A stretch of DNA of 33,092 nucleotides from Candidatus Nealsoniibacteriota bacterium (GTDB lineage Bacteria; Planctomycetota; Planctomycetia; Pirellulales; Thermoguttaceae): contig JABMRB010001231.1 of NCBI GenBank assembly GCA_013202865.1, positions 1-33,092 of the forward strand. Reading direction: 5' to 3'. A program made the translations under genes and the position numbers. Shown here one piece after another: positions 15,701 through 24,693 of this stretch (within the stretch, counting starts at the first letter, position 1; each line of letters opens with the position of its first letter). The notes beneath the pieces were generated by a model, which made no database searches, had not been told where the DNA came from, and saw only the letters and a list, made by a program, of their open reading frames with translations.

Positions 15701-17977
15701 GATCGGGAGGAGCGTTTTCGAGCTGACTTCCGAGACTCGGATGGCAAGCCCGACCTCGATCGAATCATGCGTGAGTCCGTCAGTGCTCTATTCTGTTCTC
15801 CGACGATGGAGTTGGGAATCGACATTCGGAATCTGAATGTTGTCCATATGCGGAATGCGCCACCAAACCCAGCCAATTATGCACAGCGCGGTGGCCGAGC
15901 TGGACGAGGCGGTCAGGCTGCTCTCGTGTTCACCTACTGCTCTAGCTTCTCAAACCACGATCGTCATTACTTTCGCAATCAACAGAAGATGGTTGCGGGA
16001 ACCGTGCTGCCACCACGAATCGACCTCTGCAACAAGGAATTGCTCACGTCCCATCTGCACGCTGTGTTCTTGTCCGAGGTCGGCCTCAAGGGCCTCGACT
16101 ACTCACTGCTCGATATCATTGACGAAGGCGAAGCTGGGCTGCCGCTGACGATGCCAACGCAGGCACAGTTGCAGGTCGATCAACTTGCATACGCGAAGAT
16201 ACGTGCAACGTTCCAACGGGTCATAAGGAACTTCGAGGCAACGTTGACGACGGACCATGGACACTGGTATAGCGAGCAGTGGATCGACAAGACCTTGGCA
16301 AACATCGGAAGAAGCCTAGATTCCATTATGGACCGTTGGCGACGGCTGTACCGGCAAGCGAAAGCCACTTTGTCCCGCGCCACGCAAGAAATCGAAAGTG
16401 GCACGTACAGTCTTGGCAGCAAAGAGTACAAGCAGGCGAAACGCAATCAGGATCAGGCGACTAGGCAGTTGGATCTACTCAAGAACGATGTCCGAGGCCG
16501 ATCCAATCAGCTCTCCGAGTTCTACCCGTACCGTTTTTTGGCCTCTGAGGGATTCCTGCCCGGTTATAACTTCACACGATTACCACTTCGTGTGTTCATT
16601 CCGATGGGCGACGCGGGTGAGTACATCTCCCGACCCCGTTTCATGGCGCTGCGAGAGTTCGGGCCCGGCAATGTCATCTATTACAATGGGCAGAAATATG
16701 AGATCCGGCAACTCATCGTCCAAGATGCCGAGAACCATCTGCAGGAAGCGAAGATCAGCCTGAACGCCGGGTACTTTCTTCGTGACAATCAGAAAGATCT
16801 TGAACTATGTCCTTTCACAGGGGTCAGTTTGTCGGACAACCAGCAGGTCGAGTACCTGCATGACTTGCTCGAAATGTGCGAGACCCGAGCAGCGCCACGT
16901 GCCCGCATCTCGTGTGAAGAGGAGGAACGCCTCAACAAGGGATTCCAAATCGACACCTATTTTTCCGTCGCAGACGGAGCGATGAACCGTGTGCAAAAGG
17001 CGGTTCTGAAGAGCGGCGAAGACGAGTTCCTTCATCTCCACTTCATCCCCGCGGCGAATCTGATTCAGGTGAACCGAAAGTGGAAGAGCAGCGAGAAAGA
17101 TGGCTTCACGCTTGGAATGATGTCCGGATTTTGGAAGACGGGCAACCTCGATGATCGGGGGCCGGATGCCGAGAGCATTAGGAACGTAAAGCTCATCACC
17201 ACCGATACAGCCGATGCACTGTACATTGAGCCGATTGAGCCGCTCGGACTGGACCGAGCCGGCGTGATCACGCTGCAATACGCCCTGAAGCGAGCCATAG
17301 AACGCATATTCCTCATTGAGTCATCCGAACTCGCAGTCGTTTCCATGGGGCGAGCGGATCTCCCCAATATCTTTCTGTACGAAGCAGCCGAGGGCAGTCT
17401 GGGAATTCTGTCTCAGTTCGTAAAGAACGTTGATACATTTCAACGTGTCGTCAACGAAGCCATCAGTCTACTGAGATACGACGATCCCGCGTACCGCGAT
17501 CCCGCATCGTACGATGACTTGCTCAGCTACTACAATCAGCGAGATCATCCGATCATCGATCGCTTTCTAATTCAGGACGCACTTGGCAAACTCAGGGGAT
17601 GCAAGCTCGAACGGCAAACCAGCGGCAGCCACAGCGATTATGACTCACACTACCAGACTCTGCGGCGTCAAGTCGATCCGAACTCTAGCACGGAAGTTGA
17701 ATTCCTCGACTATCTCTACCAGAACGATCTGCGTCTACCGGACGCGGCCCAGAGGACGGTTGATGGAATTTACGTCCAGCCGGATTTTTTCTACGAGCCG
17801 GATGTCTGGGTGTTTTGCGATGGCACGCCGCATGACAAGCCAGACGTTCGCTTGGATGACGAAGCCAAACGACAAGCTATCCTGAATCGTGGCGAACAGG
17901 TTTTCGTTTACTATTACAAGGATGATCTGGCAACGAAAGTCGCCAGCCGTCTGGACATTTTCACCAAGGTGCGCTGA
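12800..17977 (+). CDS. Giant DExH helicase with DUF1998 region and nuclease-like tail (DISARM DrmA-DrmB / Druantia DruE-like), 1725 aa
   Basis: A superfamily 2 helicase predicted to move on DNA in an anti-phage complex. Motifs: Walker A TSGTGSGKS (108-116), DELH (231-234), GTSAT (263-267), the stretch LLSFTDNRQDAALQSGHF typical of DUF1998-linked helicases (near 623), and motif VI QRGGRAGRGGQ (near 1029). A DUF1998-like region follows (ALKRAIERIFLIE, LYEAAEGSLGIL near 1494-1530) without the cysteine cluster often seen there. The last 70 residues (QPDFFYEPDVWVFCDG, HD, then a helix and strand) resemble a Vsr/DUF559 endonuclease fold. In class 1 DISARM the helicase (DrmA) and DUF1998 protein (DrmB) are separate; here they are one chain as in DruE. 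The start at 12800 replaces 12650, which overlaps the HTH gene. The stop is 3 bp before the SNF2 gene. Confidence 0.85.
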   Translation: MDIFQLHSEIVRDYRSYIESFINIRDDKIREVVERSLLGGRLWPEPMLQFNPAFETVADISEVIDQGLLSKELKDIFWDMRSGEPYRLYQHQLKALKLGAAERDFIVTSGTGSGKSLTFIGTVFNHLFKTNSFGSGVQAVFVYPMNALINSQVDELDRYAAAFEKRTGTPFPVRYASYTGQLREDDREPLRESPPDIFLTNYMMLELILTRHREHVIRDSIFEHLRFLVFDELHTYRGRQGADVGMLVRRIRAKSTHQPVCIGTSATMVSGDSSVEEQKQEVANVASQIFGAQFESEQIINETLTKSFSPESPLPSREELTKSVETSVDFDAGPEHLSSNPGAIWLESRIALTEKDGDLVRNVPRTFLEIANSLSEDTGHSVDHCSTHLRDLMQWINLVNERNPDSRYTYLPFKLHQFFAQTGSVYTSLSQADDRIITMEPGIFKTDDRGKTPIFPNAFSRGSGHAFICVYMDTRERQLLPREFNDTELESASRIPGYVIVGEDVWNPAEDRESMPESWFKVSKSGEVSIVKKYEDRIPQPVSFDESGNYSVSHAMDYTGWFMSCPLLFDPTSGQFFDPQTNESTKLTRLGNEGRSTSTTITAFSILSRLSEHGYLPQDQKLLSFTDNRQDAALQSGHFNDFIKVVQLRSAICNAVETAPDGQLTYTNLGDAIFNALKLDFREYANYKSDIQAAPPPPVLHAYHESLKKYLVYLALYDLRRGWRVVLPNLEQCALLKIDYAHLDDIAAWDEGWATVPPFNSLPVSERRQLLFNVLDLFRLEYAIYSENYLTEERIRQNKKEIEEKLIPPWKFEEADRIDPYYLRYDTLAPRTKLYTKSVGLTSALGKFIRQRIRQIDPDFELKRDSYLELIVALLDMLEAATYLTSRTAQNRENKEVKVYQLRLDKIIWLRGDRETVAPDVVKRRTYKAITPQPNRFFQQVYLRDFSEIKRLIGGDHTGQLSNEQRIDREERFRADFRDSDGKPDLDRIMRESVSALFCSPTMELGIDIRNLNVVHMRNAPPNPANYAQRGGRAGRGGQAALVFTYCSSFSNHDRHYFRNQQKMVAGTVLPPRIDLCNKELLTSHLHAVFLSEVGLKGLDYSLLDIIDEGEAGLPLTMPTQAQLQVDQLAYAKIRATFQRVIRNFEATLTTDHGHWYSEQWIDKTLANIGRSLDSIMDRWRRLYRQAKATLSRATQEIESGTYSLGSKEYKQAKRNQDQATRQLDLLKNDVRGRSNQLSEFYPYRFLASEGFLPGYNFTRLPLRVFIPMGDAGEYISRPRFMALREFGPGNVIYYNGQKYEIRQLIVQDAENHLQEAKISLNAGYFLRDNQKDLELCPFTGVSLSDNQQVEYLHDLLEMCETRAAPRARISCEEEERLNKGFQIDTYFSVADGAMNRVQKAVLKSGEDEFLHLHFIPAANLIQVNRKWKSSEKDGFTLGMMSGFWKTGNLDDRGPDAESIRNVKLITTDTADALYIEPIEPLGLDRAGVITLQYALKRAIERIFLIESSELAVVSMGRADLPNIFLYEAAEGSLGILSQFVKNVDTFQRVVNEAISLLRYDDPAYRDPASYDDLLSYYNQRDHPIIDRFLIQDALGKLRGCKLERQTSGSHSDYDSHYQTLRRQVDPNSSTEVEFLDYLYQNDLRLPDAAQRTVDGIYVQPDFFYEPDVWVFCDGTPHDKPDVRLDDEAKRQAILNRGEQVFVYYYKDDLATKVASRLDIFTKVR

Positions 17978-17980
17978 GAC

Positions 17981-20827
17981 ATGACGTTTACCCCCGGATC
18001 ATTGGTGACTCTGCGTGATCGTGATTGGGTCGTTATGCCCTCCAACGACCCAGATCTGCTCGTCGTCAAACCACTGGGCGGCTCTGAGGAGGAGATCACT
18101 GGAATCTATCTCCCGCTCGGATTTGAGGACGACAAACCGGCTACCGCAACGTTCCCCCGCCCGACAGTCGACGACCTCGGTGACATTTCCACCAGCCGGC
18201 TGCTGTACGATGCCGCACGGCTTTCTTTTCGAAATGGTGCCGGTCCATTCCGCTCGTTGGCGCGTCTCTCGTTCCGCCCTCGCTCCTACCAAATGGTCCC
18301 CTTAATCATGGCATTGCGGCAGGAACAGGTGCGATTGCTGGTTGCAGATGACGTCGGCGTCGGAAAGACGATCGAGGCACTGCTCGTAGCCAAGGAGATG
18401 CTTGAGCGGCGTTCAATTCGCCGATTTGCCGTCGTGTGCTTGCCTCATCTGTGTGACCAGTGGCAAACAGAAATCAAGGACAAACTGGGACTTGACGCCG
18501 TTGTTATTCGTACGAACACGCAGGCGAGGCTAGATCGGGAAATACAGGGAGATGTGAGCGTCTACCGGTACTATCCCTACCAGATCATCTCCATCGATTT
18601 TATCAAATCCGATCTTCGGCGGCAGGTTTTCATCAACGAGTGTCCGGAACTGATCATCGTCGACGAGGTGCATACCTGTGCTCGACCGGTGGGTGCTACC
18701 AAGAACCAACAACGGCGTCACGCTCTGATTTCGGACATCGCCAGCAAGGCCGATCAGCATTTGGTCATGCTGACGGCCACACCGCACAGCGGAAAGCCAG
18801 CCGAGTTCCATTCCCTCCTTGGAATCCTGAAACCGGAGTTTGAAGAACTGGACGTTGCCACGTCAAGTCAGGCCCAAAGGCGAGAACTTGCCCGGTACTT
18901 CGTTCAGCGGAAACGGGCAGACGTCGAAAAGTGGATGGGCGAAGACACGCCATTTCCACAGCGAGATCCGGGTGAGATCGACTATCGCCTCTCGAAGAAA
19001 TATGCCGCATTGTTTGATCGCATCCTCGATTTCGCTAGGAAACTCGTTGCTGGCAGAACGGGCGGACAGCGTCAAAAACGATTGCACTACTGGACTGCAT
19101 TGGGACTTCTTCGCGGTGTCATGTCCAGTCCGGCTGCTGGAGTCGCCATGCTTCAAAACCGCATGAGCAAACTGGATCCTGCAGCCGGCCAGACATCCGA
19201 TGACGATGAAGAGAATCCAGTTCACGACGTCGATTACGGCTACGAAACGGATCTCCCCCCCGGACAGCTCTTCGGACAGGCAGATTGGTCCAAATACCAG
19301 CGACAACAACTTCGCGAGTTCGCTCGCGAACTGGAAGGTCTCGGCGGTGAAGATGACGACCAGAAGTTGGCCTACGCTGCCACCATCGTCGAGGACTGGC
19401 TCAAAGGTGGTTTCAATACGGTGGTCTTCTGTCGATTCATTCCGACGGCCAAGTACGTCGGAGAGTATCTGCTGCCACTTCTGCAGAAGAAATTTCCAAA
19501 GGTCGACCTCCAGGTAATAACCAGCGAAGACCCCGATGACGTTCGAAAGCAGCGAATTGACGCCATGGAAGGTTCAAAGCAACGAGTTCTCGTATGCACA
19601 GACTGTCTGAGCGAAGGGATCAATCTGCAAGAGTATTTCACCGCTGTCCTACATTACGATCTCCCGTGGAATCCGAATCGGCTGGAGCAACGAGAAGGGC
19701 GTGTCGACCGATTCGGCCAAACCGCACCGATTGTGAAAGCTTACTTGCTCTACGGATCAGACAATCCGATCGACGGTATCGTGTTGGACGTGATTCTGCG
19801 GAAGGTGCGGGAAATCAAACGCGCGATTGGCATCAACGTCCCGTTCCCGGAAGATAGCAAGAGCATCATTGACACAATCGCCCAAGCCTTGCTGGTGAAC
19901 CCCGACCGCAAGATCTCAACACGAAAGGTCGACAACCAGATGGCCTTTGACTTCGCCGATTTCGACGAAGCCGAGCAGGCGAAGATACAGGCCAGCGACA
20001 AGATGGATCGTATGGCCGAACAGGAGAAGACTTCTCGAAGCGTCTTTGCCCAGAATGCGATCAAAGCCCATGAGATTGAGGCCGACCTCAAGGAAACTGA
20101 CGAAGCCATCGGTGCTCCGAAAGCTGTCGAAGAGTTCGTCTTCACCGCGCTCAACAACCTCCTTGGGGCTCAGATGGTCGAATTCAAGAATGGGTATAAG
20201 GTATTCACAATCAACCTTCCGTCAGCGCTAGGCTCGGCGCTGTCAACGGACTCTGAAGTGCTCGTAAGTTTTGAATCACCCACGCCGGCGGACTACATCT
20301 ACCTCGGGCGCAATCACCCGTTCGTCGAGCAGCTTTGTCAACTTGTCATGGCAAATACGTTCAATCGGCGAGGCAAGCACGCGGCCCGGTTGGCTGTGGT
20401 ACGTACGGATACGGTCACGATCAAAACAACCATCTTGCTGTTTCGAGTTCGGAACGTCATCGAATCACGCAAGCGAGATCATCAGATTGTGGCTGAGGAG
20501 ATGTTGGTGTGGGGCTACCGAGGGACAGCGACCGATGGCGACTTCCTTACAGGGACCGAGGCAAGCGAACTCCTCGCCAAAGCCCGTCCGACATCCGACC
20601 TCACACCCCAAGCGAGAGCCGGTTTTCTCGATAACGAGCTCCAGCAAATCGACAACTTGCAGGGAGAATTCGACGAGTTGGCAGAGACGCGTTCGGAGCA
20701 CCTTGCGGACGCCCACGAACGGTTCAGTAAGCTAATGGACCGAAAGCGATATCAGGTCGTCCATCCGGTGCTTCCGATGGATGTACTCGGACTTTACGTG
20801 TTACTACCTGATTCAGGCGACAAGTGA
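17981..20827 (+). CDS. SNF2/RapA-family helicase (DISARM DrmD-like), 948 aa
   Basis: A double-stranded-DNA translocase of the SWI2/SNF2 group. Lobe 1 has Walker A-like DDVGVGKT (123-130), DEVH (228-231) and LTATPHSG (264-271). Lobe 2 has VVFCRFIPTAKY, CLSEGINLQ and QREGRVDRFGQ (near 572). The N-terminus (FTPGSLVTLRDRDWVVMP) is a small beta-rich domain that precedes the helicase lobes in DrmD-type proteins, and the C-terminal 300 residues are helical with charged coiled-coil-like stretches. Class 1 DISARM combines such a helicase with an N6-adenine methylase, which is exactly the next gene. I infer that it tracks or remodels incoming DNA together with the giant helicase. The ATG follows the previous stop by 3 bp. 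Confidence 0.88.
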   Translation: MTFTPGSLVTLRDRDWVVMPSNDPDLLVVKPLGGSEEEITGIYLPLGFEDDKPATATFPRPTVDDLGDISTSRLLYDAARLSFRNGAGPFRSLARLSFRPRSYQMVPLIMALRQEQVRLLVADDVGVGKTIEALLVAKEMLERRSIRRFAVVCLPHLCDQWQTEIKDKLGLDAVVIRTNTQARLDREIQGDVSVYRYYPYQIISIDFIKSDLRRQVFINECPELIIVDEVHTCARPVGATKNQQRRHALISDIASKADQHLVMLTATPHSGKPAEFHSLLGILKPEFEELDVATSSQAQRRELARYFVQRKRADVEKWMGEDTPFPQRDPGEIDYRLSKKYAALFDRILDFARKLVAGRTGGQRQKRLHYWTALGLLRGVMSSPAAGVAMLQNRMSKLDPAAGQTSDDDEENPVHDVDYGYETDLPPGQLFGQADWSKYQRQQLREFARELEGLGGEDDDQKLAYAATIVEDWLKGGFNTVVFCRFIPTAKYVGEYLLPLLQKKFPKVDLQVITSEDPDDVRKQRIDAMEGSKQRVLVCTDCLSEGINLQEYFTAVLHYDLPWNPNRLEQREGRVDRFGQTAPIVKAYLLYGSDNPIDGIVLDVILRKVREIKRAIGINVPFPEDSKSIIDTIAQALLVNPDRKISTRKVDNQMAFDFADFDEAEQAKIQASDKMDRMAEQEKTSRSVFAQNAIKAHEIEADLKETDEAIGAPKAVEEFVFTALNNLLGAQMVEFKNGYKVFTINLPSALGSALSTDSEVLVSFESPTPADYIYLGRNHPFVEQLCQLVMANTFNRRGKHAARLAVVRTDTVTIKTTILLFRVRNVIESRKRDHQIVAEEMLVWGYRGTATDGDFLTGTEASELLAKARPTSDLTPQARAGFLDNELQQIDNLQGEFDELAETRSEHLADAHERFSKLMDRKRYQVVHPVLPMDVLGLYVLLPDSGDK

Positions 20828-20897
20828 CCAGAGTTTGGGAAACGTCGGCACAATGAAGACATCCGACATGGGATAGGAGCGGCAACCGCCGTAGGCA

Positions 20898-23800
20898 ATG
20901 CAGTACCCCAGCATCCGGATAGAAGGGGCGATTCTGTCTGGAGACATAATCGACGCAATCGAGCGTGGCGAGAAAGGCTTTCAGAAAGCCGACGACTTCG
21001 ACCTTGATCCGACATCGAAGGTCAAAGCCGAAATCGCCAGTGCGTGGGCCGATGCACGGGACCAGTGGCGGATATTCCGCCGAAAGGCCGACGCGTTGAA
21101 AGAGGGGGCGACCGGTACGACCGAGACGCGGAATCTCTGGATGACACCTCTGCTCGGACTGCTTGGCTATCAGGTCGAATTTGCTGCCAAAGGTGAGGAA
21201 GTCAACGGTCGCAATTACGCCATCAGCCACCGTGACACATCCCGTGATGGTTTCCCGGTCCACATCGTCGGCTGTAACGACAGTCTGGATTGCCGCCGCA
21301 CAGAGGGCGGAACTCGCATGTCTCCCCACGCGCTCGTTCAGGAGTACCTGAACCTGACCGAGCACCTCTTCGCCGTGGTCACCAACGGTGGGTTCCTTCG
21401 GTTGCTGCGAGACAGCACACGGCTGGTCAAGCTCAGCTTCTTGGAATTCGACCTTGATCGCATGTTCGAGGAGGAGCTTTTTGCCGACTTCGCCATCCTG
21501 TTCCGGCTGGTCCATGTGTCGCGAATGCCACGCACGCAGGAATCGGCAGCCGAAAGCATTATCGAGAACTACCATCAAGATGCCCTTGACTCCGGCTCAC
21601 GCATCCGTGACGGCCTCAGCGACGCGGTAGAGAGGTCCATCAAGTCGTTGGCGAACGGGTTCCTCAAACACCCAGCGAACGACATCTTACGTCAGTCGAT
21701 CATCTCGGGTGAGACGGATCACAAGACCTTCTACCAGTGGCAGCTCAGACTGATCTACCGCTTGCTCTTCCTGATGGTGATCGAGGAACGCGATCTGATC
21801 TTTTCAAGAGACGCTGATCGCCGTTACCGGGAGGTCTACTACGACTACTACAGCATCGGTCGGCTGAGACGACTATCCGTACACCGCCACTTTGCGGATC
21901 GCGCTTATCAGGATGCATGGACCGGTCTGCGAAATACGTTCCAGTTGTTCGAAGACATTGGGTACGGGAAGAAGCTGGGGATCGCCCCTTTGGCCGGCGA
22001 TTTGTTCGACGGTCGGGCCATCGGACTTCTGAACGACTGCCGGCTCGACAACGAAATCCTGCTCACTTGTCTGAAGAACCTCAGCTTGTTTACCAACCCC
22101 ATCACCCATCAGGTGATGCGAGTGAACTACGCGGCGCTCAACGTTGAGGAATTCGGCTCCGTCTATGAAGGATTGCTGGAATACGATCCCACAATTCAGG
22201 AAATGGATGGCCGGCTCGAATTCTCCTTTGTGGGGGGTGACGACCGCGCGGCGTCCGGCTCACACTACACGCCCGACGAACTCGTGCAACCGCTGATCAA
22301 GCATTCGCTGGACTACATCATCGCCGGCAAGCTGAAAGAGCCTGATCCCGAGAAAGCCCTGCTTGGCATCAATATTTGCGACGTGGCTTGCGGATCGGGC
22401 CACATCCTGCTAAATGCCGCACGCCGGATCGCCACGGAGCTTGCCGTTCTGAGAACGGGTGAAGACCAACCGTCGCCGCCCGCCTTCCGCGCCGCGGTTC
22501 GCGACGTCATTCGCAACTGCATTTACGGTGTAGATCTCAACCCTCTTGCCGTCGAACTCTGCAAGGTAAGCCTTTGGCTGGAGGCCCATGTGCCTGGCGA
22601 GCCGCTGAACTTCCTGGATCACCACATCAAATGCGGCAACGCCATCGTGGGGCTTGCCAACCGCGAAGAACTACAGCGAGGCATTCCGGATGAAGCGTTC
22701 AAGACCCTTCCGGATGACGACAAGAGGGTCGCCGCCGCGTTCCGCAAGCAGAACAAGGAAGAACGGAGAGGATATCAGACGCTTGACTTCAGCGGGCGGC
22801 CAGCAGGCGATCTGGACGCTCTGTGCGGCGACTTCACCAGCGTAGCCAACCTGCCCGAACAAACCACGGAAGAGATCCGGAAGAAGCAGGAAGCCTATGC
22901 TGAGTTCCGTCGAGGCATCCATCTCAGAAACTTGAAGACGCTCGCTGACATTCAGGTTGCTCAGTTCTACATCCCTAAGACCGAAGAGACGCGTCGGAAA
23001 GCTACGACGCACGACCAGTACAGACGCTATCTGAAAGGCGAGAATCCACACCCAGAGCCAACGGCTTTCGCTCAGGCGATTGCTTATCGGAAACGGTTCT
23101 TCCACTGGTTCTTGGAGTTCCCCGAGATTATGTCACAGGGTGGATTTGACTGCATCTTGGGCAATCCCCCATATCTAGGAGGGCAGGCGCTTAGCGGCAC
23201 ATATGGTTATCCGTTTTGCGAATATGTCAAATGGCAGTATGTGCCCATTGGTCTCAGCGATCTGGTGGTTTTCTTCGTTCGCCGTATCTACAAGTTACTC
23301 AAGCCGAACGGGATCACAGCGTTTATCACGACGAACTCAATTAAAGACGGCGATATTCGCCGCGAAGGCCTTGAGAAGATTCTCGACGACGGCGGCGTGA
23401 TTATGATGGCTGTCCGAGCCATCAAGTGGCCTGGGCGGGCCAATCTCACGATTTCGCTCGTTGCCATCTCAAGAGGCAATGTGCCTCACCCCCGATTCCT
23501 CAACGGACGCCAAGTTGATTGTATCAGCGCGTACTTGGAAGACGAGCAGCGGTCACCGGAGCCGAATCGACTACACGAGTCATTTTCGAAGGTTTTAGTT
23601 GGTACACACTATCTTGGGGACGGCTTCGTTATTCCCGCAGAGCAGGCACAGAGAATGCTCATGGAAAACGCAGATAACTCTGATGTGCTTTTTCCGTTGT
23701 TTAACTGCCAGGAATTGAACAACTTGCCAGACCATCTCGCCAAAAGGTATATCATCAACTTCCACACCTGGGACGAAGAGAAGGCTTCTCAGTACGCTGA

Positions 23801-24683
23801 TGCTTTCGCCATTGCAAAGGAACACGTGTGGCCGGAACGCCAGAAAAAGGCTGGCCGTCTAAGAGACCGATGGTGGTTGTTCAAAAGACCATACGTCGAG
23901 ATTTCTAACCGTAGCAGAACACTCGACAGGTTCTTCGCGTGTGGCATCACGACAAAACACATGAGCTTTTCCGCAATGAGTCCGAATCACGTCTTCTCTC
24001 ACGCGGTATGTGTCCTAGTCTCTGATCGTTGGGATCACTTCTCCGTAGTGCAGTCGTCGTTGCATGAGTGTTGGGCCCGCAAACTGAGTGGTGCCCACGA
24101 ACTGCGACTACGATACTCACCATCAAACTGCTTTGAGACTTTTCCCTTTCCAGAACACCTTTGGCAGATGGAGAATCCCGAGTTGGGCTTGGTAGGCAAA
24201 GAGTATCACGAGCGTCGCCGGTCGCTCATGCGCTTGCTCTGGATTGGGCTTACCGGTATCTACAACCTTTTCCACACCCGCGACCTTACTCGCGATATTG
24301 TTGCAGCTGCCTCGAAGAAGGATACGGAAATTGCGGTGTCGGGCTACGATGGCCTGCTCGAACTTCGCCGCAAGCACGTAGAGCTCGACACAGCTGTCCT
24401 ATGCGCCTACGGCTGGCACGAGCCCACCGACGACGGCCCGCCCATCGACCTACGGCACGACTTCCACGAAGTCGACTACCTCCCCGAAAACGACCGAATC
24501 CGCTACACCATCCACCCCGACGCCCGCCGCGAAATCCTCAAACGCCTCCTCCTGCTCAACCACCGCCGCCACGCCGAAGAAGAGGCTGCAGCCAAGAAGA
24601 CGAAGTCCGAGAAAGGCAGCCGAGCCGACAAGAGCGACGCTGACGACGGGAAGGAACCAGAGAAACTGCCCTTGTTCGATTAG
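20898..24683 (+). CDS. N6-adenine DNA methyltransferase (Eco57I/PglX type, DISARM DrmMI-like), 1261 aa
   Basis: The enzyme should methylate adenine in a specific DNA site so that host DNA is distinguished from phage DNA. SAM motif I is CDVACGSGHILL (near 493-505), followed by VDLNPLAVELCKVSLWLE; the catalytic motif is NPPY (near 756) in GNPPYLGGQALSG. A long helical N-terminal region (1-400) precedes the catalytic core and a target-recognition region follows, as in type IIG and BREX PglX enzymes. No D-x(n)-ExK nuclease motif was found in the N-terminus, so it is probably methylase-only. The C-terminus is a low-complexity charged tail (KKTKSEKGSRADKSDADDGK). The start is not certain: TAGGAG lies 24 bp upstream, rather far. 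A 70-bp gap separates it from the SNF2 gene. Confidence 0.88.
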   Translation: MQYPSIRIEGAILSGDIIDAIERGEKGFQKADDFDLDPTSKVKAEIASAWADARDQWRIFRRKADALKEGATGTTETRNLWMTPLLGLLGYQVEFAAKGEEVNGRNYAISHRDTSRDGFPVHIVGCNDSLDCRRTEGGTRMSPHALVQEYLNLTEHLFAVVTNGGFLRLLRDSTRLVKLSFLEFDLDRMFEEELFADFAILFRLVHVSRMPRTQESAAESIIENYHQDALDSGSRIRDGLSDAVERSIKSLANGFLKHPANDILRQSIISGETDHKTFYQWQLRLIYRLLFLMVIEERDLIFSRDADRRYREVYYDYYSIGRLRRLSVHRHFADRAYQDAWTGLRNTFQLFEDIGYGKKLGIAPLAGDLFDGRAIGLLNDCRLDNEILLTCLKNLSLFTNPITHQVMRVNYAALNVEEFGSVYEGLLEYDPTIQEMDGRLEFSFVGGDDRAASGSHYTPDELVQPLIKHSLDYIIAGKLKEPDPEKALLGINICDVACGSGHILLNAARRIATELAVLRTGEDQPSPPAFRAAVRDVIRNCIYGVDLNPLAVELCKVSLWLEAHVPGEPLNFLDHHIKCGNAIVGLANREELQRGIPDEAFKTLPDDDKRVAAAFRKQNKEERRGYQTLDFSGRPAGDLDALCGDFTSVANLPEQTTEEIRKKQEAYAEFRRGIHLRNLKTLADIQVAQFYIPKTEETRRKATTHDQYRRYLKGENPHPEPTAFAQAIAYRKRFFHWFLEFPEIMSQGGFDCILGNPPYLGGQALSGTYGYPFCEYVKWQYVPIGLSDLVVFFVRRIYKLLKPNGITAFITTNSIKDGDIRREGLEKILDDGGVIMMAVRAIKWPGRANLTISLVAISRGNVPHPRFLNGRQVDCISAYLEDEQRSPEPNRLHESFSKVLVGTHYLGDGFVIPAEQAQRMLMENADNSDVLFPLFNCQELNNLPDHLAKRYIINFHTWDEEKASQYADAFAIAKEHVWPERQKKAGRLRDRWWLFKRPYVEISNRSRTLDRFFACGITTKHMSFSAMSPNHVFSHAVCVLVSDRWDHFSVVQSSLHECWARKLSGAHELRLRYSPSNCFETFPFPEHLWQMENPELGLVGKEYHERRRSLMRLLWIGLTGIYNLFHTRDLTRDIVAAASKKDTEIAVSGYDGLLELRRKHVELDTAVLCAYGWHEPTDDGPPIDLRHDFHEVDYLPENDRIRYTIHPDARREILKRLLLLNHRRHAEEEAAAKKTKSEKGSRADKSDADDGKEPEKLPLFD

Positions 24684-24693
24684 GTACGCGACG

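Noticed and set aside
20724-21578. 284-aa minus-strand ORF
   Set aside because: It is a shadow of the SNF2 3' end and methylase 5' end. It has no motif, and the plus-strand proteins in the same interval have clear domains.
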